Part shown: positions 9,331 to 14,460 of the stretch, one piece after another
How the letters are laid out: every line of letters starts with the position of its first letter
Position numbering within the stretch: the stretch's first letter is position 1
Assembly: GCA_910592005.1 (NCBI GenBank)
Contig: CAJVPP010002542.1
Coordinates: 1 to 14,460 of the forward strand
DNA from: Funneliformis mosseae
Lineage: Eukaryota; Glomeromycota; Glomeromycetes; Glomerales; Glomeraceae
Direction of reading: 5' to 3'
DNA length: 14,460 nt
Notes under the pieces: generated by a model
Database searches by the model: none
Told to the model about the DNA's origin: nothing
What the model saw: only the letters and a program-made list of their open reading frames with translations
Translations under genes and position numbers: made by a program

Positions 9331-9946
9331 AAAAATTTTCTAATTAAAATTTTTTAATTATATATTAAAATATCATTATTGTCTAAAATAAAAATTAATA
9401 AAATTTTAATTATATATCTGAATTAAGATGAAGTTAGATGTTTTATTATTAATGAAACTAATGAAAGGAAGATTTTGTTAATATTTCTTTTATTTTGTAA
9501 ATTGAGCTTTTGAAAAATTTTTTTATTTATATATATTTTTTGATAACTTTTTATTTTTATTTAATTTAATAAAATTTATTATATATGTACTTTTTTATAA
9601 TAATTTATAATTTATATTAAAATTATAAATTATGTATTTACAGTTAACTATTGATATAGCAAAATTTTGATATAACGAATTTTTTGAATAAATATAATAA
9701 AAATACTCTTATTATAATAATTCAAGATTTTTAACAGTTCAATATTTTAGGATTATAACATTTTAAGAATTAGAATATCAAAAAAATATACTATCAGAAT
9801 TTTGAATTTTGAGATTTTTAACTAATCCTTTTTTGATATTATAAATTAATAAAAAATTTATTTAATAAAAATAATTTAAAATATAATAACTTTTATTATA
9901 TTATTTTTTATATTTCATAAATTTTTCTTTAAATAGTAAAAGAATA
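9331..9946. other. AT-rich gene desert between the tandem array and the Tc1 element
   Basis: I see no gene here. A very weak further array-like unit may lie at about 9461-9520 (AATGAAAGGAAG, then TTTTGTAAATTGAGC), but it is too diverged to claim. The rest is low-complexity A/T sequence. Confidence 0.5.
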
Positions 9947-9948
9947 TA

Positions 9949-9977
9949 CTGAAGGAAGAAAAAAATATTGCACAGTT
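9949..9977 (+). repeat. Left terminal inverted repeat of the Tc1 element
   Basis: It starts CTGAAGGAAG, runs through poly-A and ends TATTGCACAGTT. It pairs with 11253-11282 read on the other strand (CTGAGAGGGTG ... TATTACACAGTT), with several mismatches and a 1-nt length difference. It is immediately preceded by TA. Confidence 0.8.
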
Positions 9978-10045
9978 TTATTTTAGCAATAAAATTTTTT
10001 TTATTAGGATAGCAGTCAGTTTTTTTTATATTTATAAATAATACA

Positions 10046-11131
10046 TCAATATTTAATATGTCCTCCTTTAGCATCAATCATTGCCTAAATTCTATTTGGC
10101 ATTAATCGCATCAAGTTACAATACACTTTTTGTAATATTACTTTCTAAACCTCTTTTACCATCTTTTCAAGTTCATGAATGCTTGATGGCTGAGGATTGT
10201 ATTTTCAAATTTTTATTTCAACTACAGCCCACAGGTTCTCAATTAGGTTGAGATCAAAACTTTGAGCAGGCTATAAAAACACCTCTACATTTGAGAATGC
10301 AAAAATTCTCATACAACCTTCGATATATGAACTGGTGCATTGTCTTTTTGAAAAATGAATTTTTTTTTAATTTTCTAGGAAAATGCTTTGAGTGTAAAAA
10401 TTGCATAAATGAAAAGCATCTCTTTGTATACATTTCTAATTACTAAACCTTCAAGTGGAATAATAGAACCTAATTTTAAAAAGGAAAAATATATTCAAAA
10501 TATTCTTTGAGGAGAATGTTTTACTGTTAATGCAATGCAATCTTCATTAAATTTTTCTTTTAATTTTCTCCATACTCTTTCCTATCCAGCTTTTTGAAAC
10601 TGTGAAAATGTAGACTCATCTATCCAGACTATTTTTTTTCAGTCTTTTACAGTTCAATGTCTTCTTTCTATTACCTATGTAAGTCATTTGTTTTTATTGA
10701 TTACTGAGATGAGAGACTTCTTTTAAGAAATACAGGAATGCATATTTTTTTTGTAAAGTGCATAACAAATTATTTTTGTAGAGACTGGCTTATTAATTTT
10801 AGCAGAAAATATATTAGTAATTTCTACTAGACTTTTTCGTCTTAATTCTTTATTTTAAGAACTATTACCTTCAATCTTTGCCTTTTTTAGTTATCGATTA
10901 AGCAGGATCGATCTGGTCATTTTTAGAAGATGCTTCTGATTTATAAGCTATAAGATATCTTATAACGGTTATTCGATAACATCCTATAGCTTTTATAATC
11001 TTAGTATTATTGTGACCTAATTTTTTAGTTGCAATAATGCCTCCCTTTTGCATAAGAGTTAATTTTTTAGCGAGACCTATCGTATGCGTAAAGTAGAAAA
11101 TAGTAGAGATTTTTAAACCTGATTTTTGCAA
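10046..11131 (-). pseudogene. Tc1-type transposase (DDE), broken by stops and frameshifts
   Basis: The N-terminal part (about 10898-11131) is open and holds a helix-turn-helix: KKLGHNNTKIIKAIGCYRIT. The first in-frame ATG is at 11051-11053; the region upstream may need a small frame correction, so the true start is uncertain. Downstream, after a TAA at 10898, follow a second DNA-binding part (SLVEITNIF...HSCISLKR) and the catalytic core. First Asp is in VWIDES (codon 10618-10620), second in KDNAPVH (10342-10344) and third acidic residue Glu in DLNLIENLW (10238-10240). The last spacing, about 34 residues after one frameshift, fits the DD34E class. The typical C-terminus AKGGHIKY ends at a TGA at 10046-10048. 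Stops replace Trp in KD(W)KKIVW, IF(W)IYFS and FL(W)PAQS; others lie at EV*KVI and RI*AMI. Confidence 0.85.
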
Positions 11132-11252
11132 TATTTAACATATTAAATTAAAACAATAAACAAATAATCTATTTAGAATATATATAGTAAATATAGTATA
11201 AAAATCACATGGCTAATTACATATTAACAATTTATTAAATCAGATAAATTTT

Positions 11253-11282
11253 AACTGTGTAATATTTTTGTCACCCTCTCAG
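11253..11282 (-). repeat. Right terminal inverted repeat of the Tc1 element
   Basis: On the minus strand it reads CTGAGAGGGTG, ACAAAAA, TATTACACAGTT, matching the left repeat at 9949-9977. TA follows at 11283-11284. Confidence 0.8.
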
Positions 11283-11284
11283 TA

Positions 11285-13602
11285 TAATGAATTTTTACAC
11301 CAATTTTATATTTAAAAATAAGATATATAAATATATATTTAGAATATATATAAATTTTTTTTAAGATTTACTAGTATAAATATTAAATATAATTATAATT
11401 TAAAGTAAATTTATATATCAATATTATTTTACAAAAAAAATATATAAAACATTTTGAGAAATTGAACATTACCATTTAATAAGAAATTTTCATCATAATA
11501 AAACAAATCTTTCAAGTTATATACTAAAAACCTTAATTAATTCTATTTTTCTTTACTTATTAAATAATAAATGTAATTTTAGAATTTTAATATTATAATT
11601 AAGGAATTTGTGATACAAAATGTTTATTACTTAGCAGATATTAAGATTTTAAATTTTAACATGGATTAGTAAATTTTGACAAAAATAAAAATCAGAGAAA
11701 TAAATTAAGAAAATCAAAAAAAAATTAATAAAGATAAAAAAATAATAAAAATTTTTACATGTTTATCTGAATTAAAAGATAAACCTTTAAGTTAAATAAA
11801 AAGTGATAAAAGGAATATTAACAAGAAGATCTTTAAGAGATGTATTAAAGTAGAATCTCATTTGATATAACTATTTAAATCTTTAGTAAAAATATCTTAT
11901 TCTTAAGGAGTTGATTGATAAGGTTATATTGATATATAAGTTCAGTAATTAAATGTTTACATTTTTTATATTGAATTAAGGTAATTTTATAAGTATAGTA
12001 TCTGCTAAAATATCTAATACATAAATAATAAAATTAAGAATACAGCTTAATAAAATTTGATCAATATAATCACCTATTTCTATTATAAAGAAAGTTTTAT
12101 TAACAGATTTATTACTTATGTAATAAATATTTTTAATTAATCTAATAAGATACTAATAGCTAATTTCTCATTAAGATAAAATAAAATAAGTTTTATTATA
12201 ATTTTTATTAATCATTCAGCAAGAGAAACTCTCATCTCTTTTTTAAATTAAAATCTAATGCTTTATATTATTCTAATATTATAAAAGATATATAATGAAA
12301 ATAAAAATATTTACCAATGAATATTTACTTTATAATCTTAATAATCTTAAAATTTTTCTTTGATTTATGTCTTTCATTCTGAATAGAAGATTAATTTTTG
12401 CAGAAATCCTTTTTCAGAAAAAATTTTTCTATTATCAATAAGATTGAATATGCTTATTTTTTTTTTATCAATAGTTATGTTAATTACAAATTTACTATTT
12501 AATTGTACTTTAAAATATTTAATTTTAATCAATTGACTATTTAGCTTTTAAAAGATGTTATTAATAATAAATATAATTTTCGCTTTTTTCTTGTTCTATT
12601 TTTCATCAAAGTTTTCACTTTCAAGTGATACATTAATGTGTTTTGAATTTTTTAAAAAATATTTTATGTATTTAATATTCTATATTAGACCTTCTTCAAT
12701 AATTGATGTTGTCATTCAAAACTTTTTTAGATAGCATAGTATAAAGCAAAAATTACATTATAGAAAAAGGAAAATCTTAAATAAAAATATAAAAAAATAA
12801 AAAGTTTATTATGTCACTTAATGCTATCTAAAAATTATGTGAGTAAAAAAAATGTTAAATAGTTTAATAGAATCACAATTTAACTGCTATAGTTTTGATA
12901 ATACTTTTATTTAAAACAAGTTTTTTATCACTCTTTTAACTTATATTATAATTATTAAAATAATAGTAAGTATAGAATATCTACTAATTTGTCTGGTTTG
13001 ACACTATTATTAATTAATAAAAAGCATTTTCAGTTCATATTTTTTAAAAAAAATAAATTTTAATTAATATAAAAAATAAAAAATCCATAATAAAACTTCT
13101 TTTATATAAAATTTAAAGAATTTAAAGATTAATTCATTATTTATTACAAATTAATTTATGATTAATTTTAATTGTAAATAAATTCTAATTAGTAAAATCT
13201 AATACTAGAATTATTAAAAATACCTAATAGTAATACAAAAAAGTACATTACACAAATTTTTTAATTGTATTTCTTTAAATAAAAACTAATTATTTAAACC
13301 AAATTTTTATCAATAAAACTGTTAAATAATATTAATAAAATATGTGTGAAAAGCTGTTAATATCTTAATTAATAAAGAAAAGGTTATTAATTGTATTATT
13401 CAACAATAAATGTTGCATAAAATGATGATAAAAAAACCAAAAAAAACCACATCAAATAAAAGTAATGATTACTATTGCAAAAGTATAGGTAAAGTCTAAA
13501 TTTAGTTGATATTGTTACATAATTATTTATATGCATTTTACAATAAAGTTCAATTAAAAAATGATCGACCTTTATAAAATTTTTTTTTTTACAAAATAAT
13601 CA
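11285..13602. other. AT-rich gene desert, right part
   Basis: No open coding region longer than noise is present. A few stretches on the minus strand (about 11820-12250 and 12370-12700) are slightly less simple and could be remnants of old retroelements, but no catalytic motif can be read. One short inverted-repeat structure (12724-12834) is listed separately. Confidence 0.5.
12724..12834. repeat. 14-bp perfect inverted repeat flanking an 83-bp AT loop; MITE-like
   Basis: TTTTTAGATAGCAT at 12724-12737 is matched exactly by its reverse complement at 12821-12834. The TAGATAGCAT part is not simple A/T noise, so a perfect match 83 bp away is unlikely to be chance. The 111-bp unit could be a small non-autonomous transposon or its remnant. 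No clear target-site duplication flanks it and the similarity does not extend inward. Confidence 0.45.
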
Positions 13603-13756
13603 GTGATGAAACTTCGCATATATACTCTTTCGAAGCTAACTTTTCATATGGATTCTTTAGATCCAAATGGATCCAAATGCCCAGCAAGTTACATAAGGAG
13701 TATATTTTATATATTTTACGATAATGATTTATTAGTTGGGAATTTAATGGATATAT

Positions 13757-13830
13757 TATATTACCAAGTGCTAACTTGTTCAGATTTTTATTGATTGGAA
13801 TCTAGATATATTACCAAGTGCCAATTTGGT
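13757..13830 (+). repeat. Pair of 24-bp direct repeats, 50 bp apart
   Basis: ATATTACCAAGTGCTAACTT (from 13757) and ATATTACCAAGTGCCAATTT (from 13807) are near-identical and start about 50 bp apart. The TACCAAGTGC core is exact. They lie just downstream of the 3' end of the minus-strand pseudogene at 13863, and may be a short local duplication or part of an unrecognised element. Confidence 0.5.
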
Positions 13831-13862
13831 TAAGTGCATTTATAAAAGCTACATGTACTTGT

Positions 13863-14387
13863 TAGCTTTTATTTGTTTCTATCTCTTCCGCCTTTTCATC
13901 ATCTTCATTAGCGATATCTTTAACATTTTCACCTTCTTTTTCTTCAGTGGTAAGTATATTTGGACCTTTTTCCAATCGTTTTAAAAGGAATTCACATTAT
14001 TAAATATTCTGCGTTTATAATATTCTTCACAATAATGATAACTATACTCTAATTTTTGATAGCATTCAAAATGGTATCCATGCTCACAAACTAAAACTTC
14101 ACTATCATCAATTTTTTTTATAGTGATTGTAAGCATTTTGCAATAAGAATACACTAGTACTATATCCAGCTGGAAGACATTTTGAGTCAACAATTTCTCC
14201 TAAGGTAGCTAATTTATATTGATTTTTCTTTTCAATTTTGCTTTTTCCACAATTTTTAAAGATTCATGAAAATAATCTAATAAAAATAGAGCTGTTTTTT
14301 CTGACAACAAATCCAATGTTGATGGCTTATAAGGATATTCATATTTTTTTTCAAAAACATCTTTAATTTAACAGTTATATCGTGCAT
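13863..14387 (-). pseudogene. C-terminal part of a second decayed gene, with a RING-like Cys/His cluster and an acidic tail
   Basis: Read on the minus strand from about 14387 through three frame changes, the protein gives YEYPYKPSTLDLLSEKTALF, then LATLGEIVDSKCLPAGYS, then a cluster VCEHGYHFEC with HYCEEYY 13 residues later, then NNVNSFLKRLEKGP and an acidic Glu/Asp-rich tail that stops at TAA 13863-13865. The C-H-H-C plus C arrangement resembles half of a RING-type zinc site. The Tyr-Ser-Tyr-His-Tyr-Cys stretch probably lost one Cys by TGT to TAT. A TAA at 14368-14370 breaks the upstream part. An AG at 14388-14389 could be a splice acceptor, so earlier exons may lie beyond the window. I associate this C-terminus with repeated protein families of arbuscular mycorrhizal fungi (from memory). 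It might be a relative of the 1862-5504 gene, but no shared segment is visible. Confidence 0.6.
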
Positions 14388-14460
14388 CTAATCAATTATA
14401 ATTATAATATTATCAATAATTATTAGTGATAACATAATCAAGTCAAAAACAAGATCATAC

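Larger units (their letters stand above)
9949..11282 (-). mobile_element. Tc1/mariner-superfamily DNA transposon, complete but inactive (1334 bp)
   Basis: Both termini are visible as imperfect inverted repeats of about 29-30 bp beginning CTGA and sharing TATT(G/A)CACAGTT at their inner ends. TA dinucleotides flank both ends (9947-9948 and 11283-11284), as expected for this superfamily's TA target duplication. The interior encodes one transposase on the minus strand with the usual order: N-terminal helix-turn-helix, then a DDE catalytic core. The 1.3-kb length matches Tc1-like elements. Premature stops and frameshifts show that it cannot make an active transposase. It sits in AT-rich DNA, where TA targets are abundant, and interrupts no recognisable gene. 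Confidence 0.85.

Noticed and set aside
11820..12700. Possible decayed retrotransposon (retropepsin- or integrase-like strings on the minus strand, e.g. DIFTKDLN)
   Set aside because: Individual strings can be picked out, but no ordered set of catalytic motifs, no LTRs and no sustained frame could be followed. In AT-rich DNA such matches arise easily.
13603..13794. Plus-strand ORF of 63 codons
   Set aside because: It spans short repeats (ATCCAAATGG doublet, TACCAAGTGC copy), has no protein-like motif and lies between the desert and the 3' end of the minus-strand pseudogene.
1..14460. tRNA, rRNA or other structured RNA genes
   Set aside because: No cloverleaf, A/B box pair or rRNA-like segment was seen by eye; a tRNAscan or Infernal run would be decisive.

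Overview
The window is an extremely AT-rich stretch of eukaryotic nuclear DNA, mostly decayed and mobile material. The likely source is an arbuscular mycorrhizal fungus (Glomeromycotina, Rhizophagus-like). The evidence is a GT-AG intron that restores a reading frame, dispersed TTATCGTTA/TAACGATAA motifs in non-coding DNA, a decayed Tc1-type transposon, and two broken genes whose protein style I associate with repeated gene families of these fungi. The family assignment is from memory and was not searched. I see no bacterial operons, ribosome binding sites, rRNA, tRNA or CRISPR array, and no clearly intact protein-coding gene.

Layout. 1-1861: AT-rich DNA with TTATCGTTA motifs, one weak minus-strand ORF (657-860) and a possible two-exon small gene (913-1563). 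1862-5504: the main feature, a plus-strand pseudogene of about 1170 codons. It has an acidic N-terminus, a Cys/His-rich probable zinc-binding region, a long conserved-looking middle part and a short basic second exon behind a 124-nt intron. At least 13 in-frame stops and about seven frameshifts break it. 5505-5735: TAACGATAA/TTAACGTTA repeats, including a perfect 34-bp palindrome just after the stop codon. 5740-9948: a gene-less AT-rich desert containing a diverged tandem array (about 8100-9330, period about 121 bp). 9949-11282: a complete but dead Tc1-type element with matched terminal inverted repeats, TA on both sides and a minus-strand DDE transposase with stops and frameshifts. 11283-13600: a second AT-rich desert with one short inverted-repeat structure (12724-12834). 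13863-14387: the C-terminal part of a second decayed gene on the minus strand, with a RING-like Cys/His cluster and an acidic tail, probably running off the right edge.

The genes do not form a pathway. The common thread is decay. In both the 1862-5504 gene and the transposase, most premature stops fall where tryptophan (or Gln/Arg) is expected, which fits G:C to A:T transitions. The most interesting items are this TGA/TAG-at-Trp signature, the tandem array with splice-like unit edges, and the repeated 16-mer and palindromes at and inside the pseudogene's 3' end.
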